A stretch of 64,000 nucleotides of DNA from Closterium sp. NIES-65. Lineage: Eukaryota > Streptophyta > Zygnematophyceae > Desmidiales > Closteriaceae. The DNA lies in contig CANXME010000302.1 in the NCBI GenBank assembly GCA_948144175.1, positions 1-64,000 of the forward strand, in the 5' to 3' direction. A model generated the notes under the pieces. It did no database searches. It worked only from the letters and a program-made list of their open reading frames with translations, and was not told the origin of the DNA. Position numbers and translations under genes: made by a program. Shown piece by piece: positions 39,486-49,652 of this stretch (positions within the stretch are counted from its first letter, which is position 1; each line of letters begins with the position of its first letter).

Positions 39486-40214
39486 ACTGTATCCACGTCC
39501 CTAATCGACGGCTCGGAATAGTCGTTCTCAAAAGCCTAAGCAGGTGAGGTAAAAAAGGCGGATCAACTAACGGGATTGAATGACTGCTGAGAGGCACGCA
39601 GATTGACTGGTGGTACCAACAGCAATGTGCTGATGAAACCTAGGGAGAGTGGGAGGAATGAAATTGGCTAACGGCTAGCGATGAGTTTTGATATTGATGA
39701 TCAGCCATTTTGTATAGAGAACACTTTCAATCTCGGTATAAATATTTATGCATCTGCTGCCTCTATCGGCGTATATCTATATAGCATTTTTCCACGGCGA
39801 ACCCGCCGACATTTTTTGGGAGGCACGGCACGGCATTGGTTCAGAGGCTGCTGGTGATTCACGTCACGGCCTGACAGCAACGTGCGAAGCGCCTGCGAAG
39901 ATGGCGGTCTGTGAGGACAAGTGGCATGGTCCAGAGAAAACTAGCCGGCTGAGAAAGTGGATGCGAATTGGGGAATATATTGCACTGCGTGTATTATGAG
40001 CCCACGCACAAGCCAGGCCACAGCTAAAAAAATTGCTCCACTCTCATGGTCATAACGATTACCGTGTCGCCGTCGAAAGATCTGTACGTTTAGTGGGCAC
40101 CGTGTCCTGTGACACTGTACCTCTCGCAGTAGCGTCTGTATTTACACGTAATAAGGCGCACAACTCGATGCAGTTAGAGGCTTGGAATACGATGCGACGA
40201 CCGAGGTCAGCCAG
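39486..40214. promoter_or_regulatory. Divergent promoter region, AP-1 sigma / methyltransferase
   Basis: About 730 bases between two genes pointing away from each other, so both promoters should be here. An AT-rich TATAAATATTTA lies at 39737-39748 and could work on either strand; its assignment is a guess. Confidence 0.45.
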
Positions 40215-43200
40215 ATGATTCTACGGCGATTAATCCTGGCGCTGCAAGCCCTAGCAATGCGAACAGCCAAGTCACCAGACTTTTCTTTCATCTCGCTGCT
40301 TCGCAGCAAGCGCCTGTCGTTCTATGTCGCCCTCTCCAGCATTAGCGGCTTCCTCATCCTTTCCTTCCTCGTCTCTTCACCCACATACGGTCGCTTACGC
40401 TTCCAATATGATTCATTCATCTCGCTTTCGGCGGTTAGTAGCAGCAACCCAGCAGCCATGGCGGCTGGGACGATGTCGATCGGAGAGCTCACAGAAGACG
40501 GATACTTCCCGCCATGTCCGTCCAACTGGACTCACCACATCCCGTGCTACGATCCAAACATCGCCGTCCACTTTCCCTTCGCAGACAACGTTTTCCGCGA
40601 GCGACACTGCCCGCCTCCTTCAGCCCGCCCGCGCTGCCTGATTCCCCCTCCCCCCGGCTACCAGCGCGCGCCCCCCTGGCCGGATAGCCTATGGAGCGTG
40701 TGGCGGAACAACGTACCGCACTCTAAGATGCTCAAGGACCCGCGGAACGTCCTGTGGATGGAGCTACGTGGCAACACATGGCATTTCCCGCACGCTTTGA
40801 CAGCTATGCCCGAAGCGGACGGCGCGGAGCGGTACGTGGCGCAGCTGCGCAACTTCATTCCGTTCGGGTCGCGCCTGCGCACGGCTCTCGACATCGGCGC
40901 GGGGGTGGGGGGATTCGCGGTGGAGCTGCTGCGCCAGGGCATGATCACTGTGTCGCTCGGCCCGCGCGACGGGTTCCGCGGGCAGGCGCAGTTTGCGCTC
41001 GAGCGCGGGCTGCCCGCGCTGGTGGGCATCCTGGCGACGATGCGCCTGCCGTTCCCGTCGCTCGCGTTCGACCTCGTGCACTGCTCGCACTGCCAGGTCC
41101 CCTTCGGCCTCCCCAGTACGTGCGCCGCCACCCCCGCGCTCTCTCGTGGCCTCTCGCGCATCCCGCGCACCCCATCCAGTGCCCTCGTGCTCTCGCACGC
41201 GAGAAGTTTGTTGCTCATTTGAATAGCAGGGTCCCTGAATTCCCTTCCCCTCACCCGCCTTCCCCTCCCCACATTCCCCCCCCTCCTCCCCCCATTCAAC
41301 CCCCCCCCCCCCTCTCTCTCCAGACGGCACGCACCTGTTCGAGGTGGACCGCGTGCTGCGCGCGGGGGGCTTCTTCGTGCTGGCGGGGCCGCCCGTGCGC
41401 TGGCCGGGCAGGGCGGCTGAGTGGCGCACGCTGCGCGATAAGGCGCGCGCGCTGTGCTGGCGGCTGGTGCTGGTGGTGCCGCACGTAGCCATCTGGCGGA
41501 AGAGCAGGGGGGTTGAGGTGGCGGGCGGAAGCGGGGGAAGCGGGGGGGAAAGAAGATGGTGTCCTGGAGCCAAGGAATATAGAGAGGCGGAACAAGAGGG
41601 GGGCGGAACGGGGGAGAGGGAGAAGGAGGGAGGCAGTGAAAGGGAGGAGGTAGAGGATTCGCAGGAGGGAGGGGCAGAGAGAAAGGAGGGAGGGGCGGAG
41701 AGAGAGGAGGAAGAGGCAGAGAGGGAGGAAGGAGGTGGGGAGAGGGAGGAAGGAGGGGCGGAGAGGGAGGAGTTAGGGAGTGATGTAACAGGCGAGGAGG
41801 AGGGAGAGGAGAAGCGGGAGGAGGAGGGAGAGGAGAAGCGGGAGGAGGAGGGAGAGGAGAAGCGAGAGGAGGAGGCGGGCGGAGGGGAGGGCGAGATGGG
41901 CGCGGAGGTGTGTGCGGCGGACGACCAGCCCGACGCCGTGTGGTGCGTGCCCCTGCTGCCACCGCCTGCCACTGCCTGCCATGCCGCCGCCCTACCCCCC
42001 ACCCGCCCCACTGCGATCATGCACGCTGCACCTCCACCCTCGCCCCGCGCCCACCGTACTAGCCCCCCTTCCTCAACGACTCCTATCTGCTTTCTCCTTT
42101 TCCTCGGCCCTCCTTCCAACCCACCCCCTTCAGGTACTCCCCCTTGCAGCCTTGCGCCATCCGCCCTCCCCCCTCCGCGTGGAGCCTCCCCCCCTGGCCG
42201 CATCGCCTGTGGTTCGCCTCCCCCCGCATCTACGACTCCCCCCTCATGCACCCGCCCACAGATCCGCCGCCCAACGCGGTGGAGGGGGGTGCTGGGGGAA
42301 AGGGGGAAGAGAAGGACAAGGGGAAGGTGAGAAGGAGAGGGAAAGGCACGGGGAGGAAAGGCAGGGGGAAAGGAGGGAAGCGCAGGAGTGGAAAAGGAGG
42401 GAATGAGATGAAGAGTGAGGGGTCCGCAGATGGGGAGAGGGAGATGCAAGAGGGCGAGGAAAACGGGGCGAAAGAGGGGGAGAAAAGTGGGTTGAAGGAG
42501 GGGGGGGATAAGGCTGTGGAGCAGGTAAGGGAGAGCAGCAGCACTGAGGCCCCTGTTGCTGCTGCTGCTGCTGCTGCCGCTGCGGCTGCTGGTGGTGTTG
42601 GTGGGCGGCGACTGCTCAGCTCTGATGTGCATGGCGCTGGTGGTGCTGCTCATGGCGGGGAAGGAGGGGGAGGGGGAGGAGAGGGAGGAGGGGAAGGGGG
42701 AGGAGGAGAGGGAGGAGGGGAAGGGGGAGGAGGAGGAGAGGGAGGAGGGGAAGGGGGAGGAGGAGGAGAGGGAGGGGGAAGTGAGGCAGACAGGACTGAG
42801 AGAGCAGCGGCAGGGCAGGAGGGGGAGGAGGGCGACATGCGCAAGGCGCTGAAGGCGGAACAGCAGAAGTCACTCATGAACGCAGCAACATCGCAGTACA
42901 GCAAGCGGCAGGGCACGGCGCTCGCAGCACTGTCGCCGCGGCAGAAGCGCATGAACATGGAGAGCCGGCGCTGGGGCACCCGCCTGGCGCACTACGAGTC
43001 GCTGTTCCTGGGCGACCTGCTGGGCTACCAGGGCCGGCGGAAGCACCGCGAGGGCGCTGAGGGGGACGGTGGGGAGGCCAAGGGGGAGAAGAGCGAGGAG
43101 AAGGGGAGGAGCAAGGAGGAGAGCAGGCCGGGGAAGGTGCGGAACGTGCTGGACATGAATGCGGGGGTGGGGTCGTTTGCGGCGGCGCTGCAGGGGAGGG

Positions 43201-43792
43201 AGGAGGACGGGGAGGAGCGAGTGTGGGTGATGAACGTGGTGGCGCTGAGCAGTAGACTCAACACCCTGGCAGCCGTGTTTGACCGCGGGCTCGTGGGCAC
43301 CCTGCATGACTGGTGTGAGGCGTTCTCGTCGTACCCACGCGCATACGACCTCGTGCATTGGCAAGGCGTCTCCTCCTCCTTCCACCCGTGAGTCCCGCTG
43401 CCCTTCCTGCTGCCGTTGGAGGGGAGGCATTGTTCGCTGGGAAGAGATGGAGCACGAAGCACATAGCGTGTCACATCTTTCATTTCATGGGAAAGGTTTC
43501 TACTTTGTCATTCTCCCCAACCCCCTCCGTGCCACTCCACAGGGACCGATGTGATATAGATGACGTGATTATAGAGGTGGACCGGCTTTTGAGACCAGGA
43601 GGCACAGTGATTATAAGAGACCTGCCGGCCGTGCTGGAGGGCGTGCAGAGGGCTGCGAGGGCAGCACACTGGAACGTGACGGCCCACCCACCAGAGAAGG
43701 GCAGCAGCAGAGAGCACCTGGTGGTGGCTCGTAAACCGCTGTGGAAGGTGGATGCACGGGGGGTGATTGAGATTGTAGACGCTGATTTGTAA
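40215..43792 (+). CDS. Pectin methyltransferase-like protein (QUA2/TSD2 family)
   Basis: Golgi type-II membrane protein of the plant putative-methyltransferase family (Methyltransf_29), members of which methylate homogalacturonan. Exons 40215-41115, 41324-41942, 42134-43387 and 43543-43792 join to 1007 residues; plant relatives are about 600-700. A membrane anchor ([19 protein letters not shown]) follows a basic start. Family motifs: [38 protein letters not shown] motif [44 protein letters not shown], the second half [37 protein letters not shown] and [15 protein letters not shown]. Two Glu/Gly/Lys-rich inserts (about residues 358-498 and 552-745) interrupt otherwise conserved blocks. The start at 40215 is the first in-frame ATG. 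Confidence 0.9.
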
Positions 43793-44040
43793 TGAAATCA
43801 GGTATCCAAGGAAGCAAATTGCATTACCAAGCAAATGCTTCGCTCCTGCAATTGGACCCCGGCAACTCGTTAGCAGCCAAGCGAACTATACAATCGAAGG
43901 GGCTGAGTTAACAAGTTGGGCTGTGCAGCGTTGCCATGCCCGGGCATAACCATACTTACAAAATTGGCATAGGAGTAGCACAGCCATCCTTTTATGGAAA
44001 ACAAGCTAACTTTATCATCTATGAAGACCTAAACCACGGC

Positions 44041-44046
44041 AAAAAA
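44041..44046 (-). terminator. Pol III terminator of tRNA-Glu
   Basis: A run of six T on the minus strand starts two bases beyond the 3' end of the tRNA body, the usual RNA polymerase III stop signal. Confidence 0.85.
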
Positions 44047-44047
44047 C

Positions 44048-44120
44048 TCCGTTGCCGGGATTTGAACCCGGGTCGCCTGGGTGAAAGCCAGGTATCCTAA
44101 CCAGGCTGGACGACAACGGA
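44048..44120 (-). tRNA. tRNA-Glu (anticodon UUC)
   Basis: Seventy-three bases fold as a full cloverleaf on the minus strand: acceptor ends TCCGTTG and CAACGGA pair perfectly, the anticodon loop is CTTTCAC within a CCTGG/CCAGG stem (anticodon at 44083-44085), and the T arm GGGTTCAAATCCC is a good internal B box. There is no intron and no encoded CCA. Confidence 0.97.
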
Positions 44121-44209
44121 TGTCTTACTAAAATCTTGTATTTAATTAATTTTGTGATGTTACTGAAAACTTTTCATGCATTTGCTGATCTGTATGATCG
44201 GACTTGCAG

Positions 44210-47200
44210 ATGATACCAGGTGCTGAAGCCGTGCCTTCGGTGCGGGCTGGCAGGGATGCAGGAAGCATCCATGGGTGCGGATGGGCGCTCTCCATGCTTC
44301 CGCCGCTCCTTGAATCGGCGCGCTATGAATCAGCGCAGCGGAGCCCGGCGAGTTCCACTCGCGCAGGATCATGCCTCCCTCGCAGATTCGCGTGCCGACG
44401 GAGGGTTCTCAGCAACCAGTCGAAGATAGCGCTGCGCGCGTCGTGTGACCGCCTGGCAGGCGGAAGAGTTGGTTGGGGTACAGACTATGCTCGCACCGCC
44501 GCGGCAGTACCTCGCTGCCGCTCCGGTAATCGCGGCGCCGTGGCTCCCCGCGCGGGATTGGGGGATGGTGTGGGGAGTGGTGCGGCGGAGACCAGCAGGG
44601 GAGGCGGGTCGTATTTGGACGGCGCGATACTGTTCTGGCGCGACGCACGGTGAGAGGGAGAGGAGAGAGTAGGTGTGACTGTAGAGGGATAGTGAGTGAG
44701 AGGGAGAGAGAGGTTGAAGTTGGAGAAATTGTGAGGGGGGGAGAGAGTGAGGGAAACTGGAAATAATCTTCATGCCCGTTCCCCTTCCCACCCTCAATCC
44801 CCCTTGAGGCCCGCGTGCCCGTCCCCCCCGCTGCAGGTCCGCCTACTCCGCGGATGCGCTGGGCGTGGAGATGGCGGCGATCGCGCTGCCGGCGCTGCTG
44901 GCGCTCGCCGCCGAGCCCGTCGCGTCGCTCGTTGATACGTTCTACATCGGGCAGATGGGTGAGGGCAGATGGGTGAGGGCAGATGGGTGAGAGCAGATGG
45001 GTGAGGGCAGATGGGTGAGAGCAGATGGGTGAGGGCAGATGGGTGAGAGCAGATGGGTGAGAGCAGATGGGTGAGAGCAGATGGGTGAGAGCAGATGGGT
45101 GAGAGCAGATGGGTGAGAGCAGATGGGTGAGAGCAGATGGGTGAGAGCAGATGGGTGAGAGCAGATGGGTGAGGGCAGTTCTTTCGATGAAACGGGTTGT
45201 TAGTCAGCGATGGGGCAGAAAGATAGCTAATCAAAGAATAAGGGATCGGACATGCTTTCCACAAATAATTTCCTCTTTTGTCATTCTAGACGGTATGGCA
45301 TGACATGGCATGGTAGATGCTGACCCATCCTTTCTGGGTCCCGTGACTCTACCGCTCTCCTCCTCCTCTGCCCCCGTGTGCGGCGCGTGGCAGGCGCGGA
45401 GGAGCTGGGGGGGGTGGGGGTGGCGGTGGCGGTGGTGGGCGTGGTGTCCAAGGTGCTCAACGTGCCGCTGCTCAACATCACCACGTCCTTCGTCGCCATG
45501 GACCAACACCTCCTCAATCACCCACCGCACCAACACCTCCTCAATCACCCACCGCACCAACGCCACGTGCAACATCACCCGCAGCTACAGAGCTCGCCCT
45601 CACTATCATCCGCCTCCTCTACCTCTGCCGCCTCCCCCCCGCCCGCGTCCAAGCCCGTGGTGCCGTCGGTGTCAGCGGCGCTGCTCATGGCCGTGGTGCT
45701 CGGCGCATTAGAGGCGCTGCTGCTGGCGGTGGCGGCGGCGCCGCTGCTGGGGGTGATGGGTGTGGGGCCCTTATCCCCCATGCATGCGCCCGCGCTGCAG
45801 TACCTGCAGGTGAGGGCGGCGGGGTCGCCCGCGGTGGTGCTGTTCCTCACGGCGCAGGGCGTCTTCCGCGGTCTCAAGGACACCCGCACGCCCCTCGCTG
45901 CCTCCGGTGAGCCCCAAGCTTCACCTGGAATTGCGCTTGAGATCAGAAGAGGGCTTTAGGTGAGATTAGCGTATTAGGAGAATGCAGAAGAGGATACTAC
46001 GTGCACAGCCTGTGCGTTTGGAGAACAAACCACAATCCCTGGTTTCGCTCTTTCCACCTGCCCTTCCCCCGCTTGCAGTGAGCGGCAACGTGGTGAACAT
46101 CCTGCTGGACCCGCTGCTCATCTTCTCCTGCGGGCTGGGCGTGTCCGGCGCTGCAGCGGCCACGGTGGCAGCACAGTACGGCATGGCGGGGTGGCTGCTG
46201 CTGCGACTGAGTGCCACAGTGCACCTCATCCCGCCCTCGCTCTCCCTCCTCTCCTTCCACCGCTTCTTCACGTCCGGTGAGCCCTGCCACTCACAACAGC
46301 GTTCGCATCAGCATCAGCGCATCAGCATCAGCGCATCAGCATCAGCGCATCAGCATCAGCGCATCAGCATCAGCGCATCAGCATCAGCGCATCAGCATCA
46401 GCGCATCAGCATCAGCGCATCAGCATCAGCGCATCAGCATCAGCGCATCAGCATCAGCAGCATCAGCATCAGCATCAGCATCAGCATCAGCATCAGCATC
46501 AGCGCATCAGCATCAGCGCATCAGCATCAGCGCATCAGCATCAGCGCATCAGCATCAGCGCATCAGCATCAGCGCATCAGCATCAGCGCATCAGCATCAG
46601 CGCATCAGCATCAGCGCATCAGCATCAGCGCATCAGCATCAGCGCATCAGCATCAGCGCATCAGCATCAGCATCAGCATCAGCGCATCAGCATCAGCGCA
46701 TCAGCGCATCAGCATCAGCGCATCAGCATCAGCGCATCAGCATCAGCGCATCAGCATCAGCGCATCAGCATCAGCATCAGCGCATCAGCATCAGCGCATC
46801 AGCATCAGCGCATCAGCATCAGCGCATCAGCATCAGCGCATCAGCATCAGCGCATCAGCATCAGCATCAGCATCAGCGCATCAGCATCAGCGCATCAGCA
46901 TCAGCGCATCAGCATCAGCATCAGCATCAGTGCATCAGCATCAGCGCATCAGCATCAGCATCAGCATCAGCGCATCATCATCAGCGCATCAGCATCAGCG
47001 CATCAGCATCAGCATCAGCATCAGTGCATCAGCATCAGCGCATCAGCATCAGCACATCAGCATCAGCGCATCAGCATCAGCGCATCAGCATCAGCGCATC
47101 AGCATCAGCGCATCAGCATCAGCGCATCAGCATCAGCGCATCAGCATCAGCATCAGCGCAGCGCATCTGCATCAGCGCATCTGCGTCAGCATCAGCATCA

Positions 47201-49268
47201 GCATCAGCATCAGCATCTGCATCAGGATGTGCATGTGCATGTGCATGTGCATGTGCTCGTGCATCTGCTCCCCCATCTCCCTTTTCCCCCGTCTGCCAGG
47301 CGTCTTCCCTCTCAACCCTGCACCGCGCCCTCTCCCCGTGCATCCTCCCTGCAGGCGGGCTGCTACTGGGGCGAACGGTGGCGCTGTTGGGGGCGATGGC
47401 GGTGGGGACGAGCATGGCGGCGAGGCAGGGGGCGGTGCCCATGGCGGCACACCAGCTCGCTCTGCAGCTCTGCCTCGCCGCCTCCCTGCTCTCTGACTCC
47501 GTTGCCCTCGCTGCTCAGGTGCGCCCAGGTGGATCCTCAGGTGGTTTTCCAGGTGGTTTTTCAGGGTATCTTGTAATTTGAGGACTGATTTCGTGCACAC
47601 ATTTGTTCTCACATAATAGTTTATTTTTTCCTATGTGCGTTCCCTCATGTGCATGCATGTGCTTATGTGCTCATGTGTGATGTTATGTGTGATGTTATGT
47701 TTGATGGCATGTGTGATGGCATGTGTGATGGCATGTGTGATGGCATGTGTGATGGCATGTGTGATGGCATGTGTGATGGCATGTGTGATGGCATGTGTGG
47801 CGCCATGTGTATCAGACCCTATTGGCATCAGCCTTTGCACGCAACGACACGGTCATGGTGCGAGCCATCATGCTGCGATCGCTGCAGGTAAGAGGCTAGG
47901 GGGAAAGGCACCACATGCTGCACGCACCACATGCTGCACGCACCACACCACATGCTGCACGCACCACATGCTGCACGCACCACACCACATGCTGCACGCA
48001 CCACATGCTGCACGCACCACATGCTGCACGCACCAATACCAATGCGAATGCCAGCACCTTCTTTCTTGCTTGTGACACCATCGCCTCTTCACTCACACTA
48101 TCGCTGTCATTCATAGCCCCGCCCTTCTACCACCTCATTCATTGCTCGCACCCACCATCACCCTCCCTCCGGCACTTCATCCACCGCTCTCACGCGTGCA
48201 ACCCCATCCCCTCCTCCCTTGTGTACCCGGCAGATAGGGCTGGGCATGGGGGCGGTGATGGGGGTGGTGCTCTCGCTGTCAGCGCAGCTGCTGCCAGCGC
48301 TCTTCACCTCGGATGACCGTGTGCTGCTGCAGGCGGTCGCCCTCATGCCGGTGAGACATAGCCTTCTTGCCTCTGAGAATTTCCATTCTTTTCCCTCCGC
48401 AAACTGGTTCCCTCCGCAAACTGGTTCCCTCCGCAAACTGGTTCCCTCCGCAAACTGGTTCCCTCCGCAAACTGGTTCCCTCCGCAAACTGGATCCCTTC
48501 ACCACCAAGCAGCCATCCATCGCTCCCGACTCACTGCTTCCCATGAGCTTTCCTCTCTGTGTCCCCTCTCCCTGACTGCAGTTCGCAGCGGCGATGCAGC
48601 CCCTGGCGAGCATGGCGTTTGTGTTTGACGGGCTGCACTACGGCGCCACCGACTTCGCCTTCGCTGCCCTCGCCATGGTGCGCTACTGTCTTGCCATCAT
48701 CACCAGCCTTGTGCTCCCGGACCCATGCTCTCTGCTCAATGCACATTCAACCTTGTTGAATCCCTCTCTAATGACCCGTTGGTTTACTTGTTGCAGATGG
48801 CGCTGGCGCCAGCAGCAGCAGCAGTGCTGGTGTATGCACCGAGCGAGTGGGGCGTGGAGGGTGTGTGGATCGGCCTCTCTCTCCTCATGGCTGCCCGCAT
48901 GTTTGCCGGCTTCCTCAGGTCAGCCACCGCTTGCTTGCCCTGCTCCTCCAGTGCTCTGCTCCTTGCCCAGCCCTGCCTTCCACCAACACCCCCCATGCCT
49001 TACACCCCCCATGCCTTACACCCCCCATGCCTTACACCCCACATGCCTTACACCCCCCATGCATTATGCCCTCCATGCCGTGCTCGTACCGCCATGCAGA
49101 GTGGGCACGGGCGGAGGGGCGTGGGCAGTGCTGCAGCAGGCACCACCACATGTACACATGAGTCACGTGGATGCAGATGATCATCTACATGCAATCACAG
49201 GTGATTCAAGTGATGGTGACAGTAATGATGTGCATCAGTACACTCTACAACAGGCACAGCGGAGGTAA
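44210..49268 (+). CDS. MATE efflux carrier, DTX44/45-like, plastid type
   Basis: Multidrug-and-toxin-extrusion transporter of the plant DETOXIFICATION 44-47 branch, usually in the plastid envelope. Exons 44210-44649, 44837-44958, 45394-45906, 46079-46276, 47355-47518, 47816-47887, 48234-48350, 48582-48677, 48797-48918 and 49100-49268 join to 670 residues. The first exon is Arg/Ser-rich, like a transit peptide; ATG 44294 (MLPPLLESARY) is an alternative start. Recognisable blocks: EMAAIALPALLALAAEPVAS, DTFYIGQMGAEELGGVGV, VPLLNITTSFVA, GVFRGLKDTRTPLAAS, VSGNVVNILLDPLLIFSCGL, LGRTVALLGAMAVGTSMAAR, SLLSDSVALAAQ, FVFDGLHYGATDFAF, WGVEGVWIGLSLLMAARMFA. A loop insert after SFVAMDQ holds a 27-bp in-frame duplication (HLLNHPPHQ twice). 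Five introns carry tandem arrays. Confidence 0.9.
44945..45177 (+). repeat. 14-bp tandem array of 5' splice sites, about 16 copies
   Basis: Begins at the MATE exon 2 junction (exon ends GCAGATGG at 44958, intron opens GTGAGG). Units read GTGAGRGCAGATGG, so exon end plus donor is repeated. Confidence 0.95.
46309..47222 (+). repeat. About 900-bp CATCAG/CATCAGCG array in MATE intron 4
   Basis: Made of two modules, CATCAG and CATCAGCG, in a mostly alternating order, giving a 14-base higher period with irregular extra CATCAG units. Both modules are free of stop codons in several frames, so long open frames across it are artefacts. Confidence 0.96.
47698..47803 (+). repeat. 12-bp GATGGCATGTGT array
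   Basis: About eight to nine copies in MATE intron 5, ending shortly before the acceptor at 47815. Confidence 0.9.
47908..48036 (+). repeat. CACATGCTGCACGCAC-type array
   Basis: Irregular tandem of CACATGCTGCACGCAC with shorter CACACCA variants, in MATE intron 6. Confidence 0.88.
48399..48492 (+). repeat. 17-bp CCGCAAACTGGTTCCCT array
   Basis: About five to six near-perfect copies in MATE intron 7. Confidence 0.92.
48980..49075 (+). repeat. 15-bp CCCCATGCCTTACAC array
   Basis: About six copies with small changes in MATE intron 9, shortly before the last exon. Confidence 0.88.
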
Positions 49269-49652
49269 TTCTGGTAGAAGGAAAATCTGTCGCTGTTGGG
49301 AATGTAAATAGCACGAAACCTGATAAGACCCCTTCAAGATATATTGAGGATTAACTTACAATTTGAAAATATGCTTGCCTTGGGATTGGGCGAGCTGGCT
49401 CCTTAGCGAAGAGGCATTTTCCCACAACAGTCCTTGGGAACAGTTTTCTGGAAGATTCGCATGTTGCACGCACAGCACTCAGATAGTCTCCCCTTGCCAC
49501 CTATACTGACACATACAACTTTCCATACAGCGCTTCGGCACGCGGACGATCCATTACAGCACTTGTATAAGATCTAACATATTATTCTTGCAGGAAGATA
49601 GGGAATAAACTGGCGGAGTGAGCTCGGATTGTTCGGGTCGGAGGTATCTGGG
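49269..49652. other. Intergenic, MATE to NECAP
   Basis: About 380 bases: MATE 3' flank and NECAP promoter. Nothing else recognised. Confidence 0.4.

Larger units (their letters stand above)
43793..44209. other. Intergenic with tRNA gene
   Basis: About 420 bases: 3' flank of the methyltransferase gene, then the minus-strand tRNA-Glu, then the promoter of the MATE gene. Confidence 0.5.

Noticed and set aside
46211-47581. Open frames of about 450-500 residues, rich in HQHQRIS and SASA
   Set aside because: They run through the CATCAG array. The real MATE exons enter and leave it through good splice sites.
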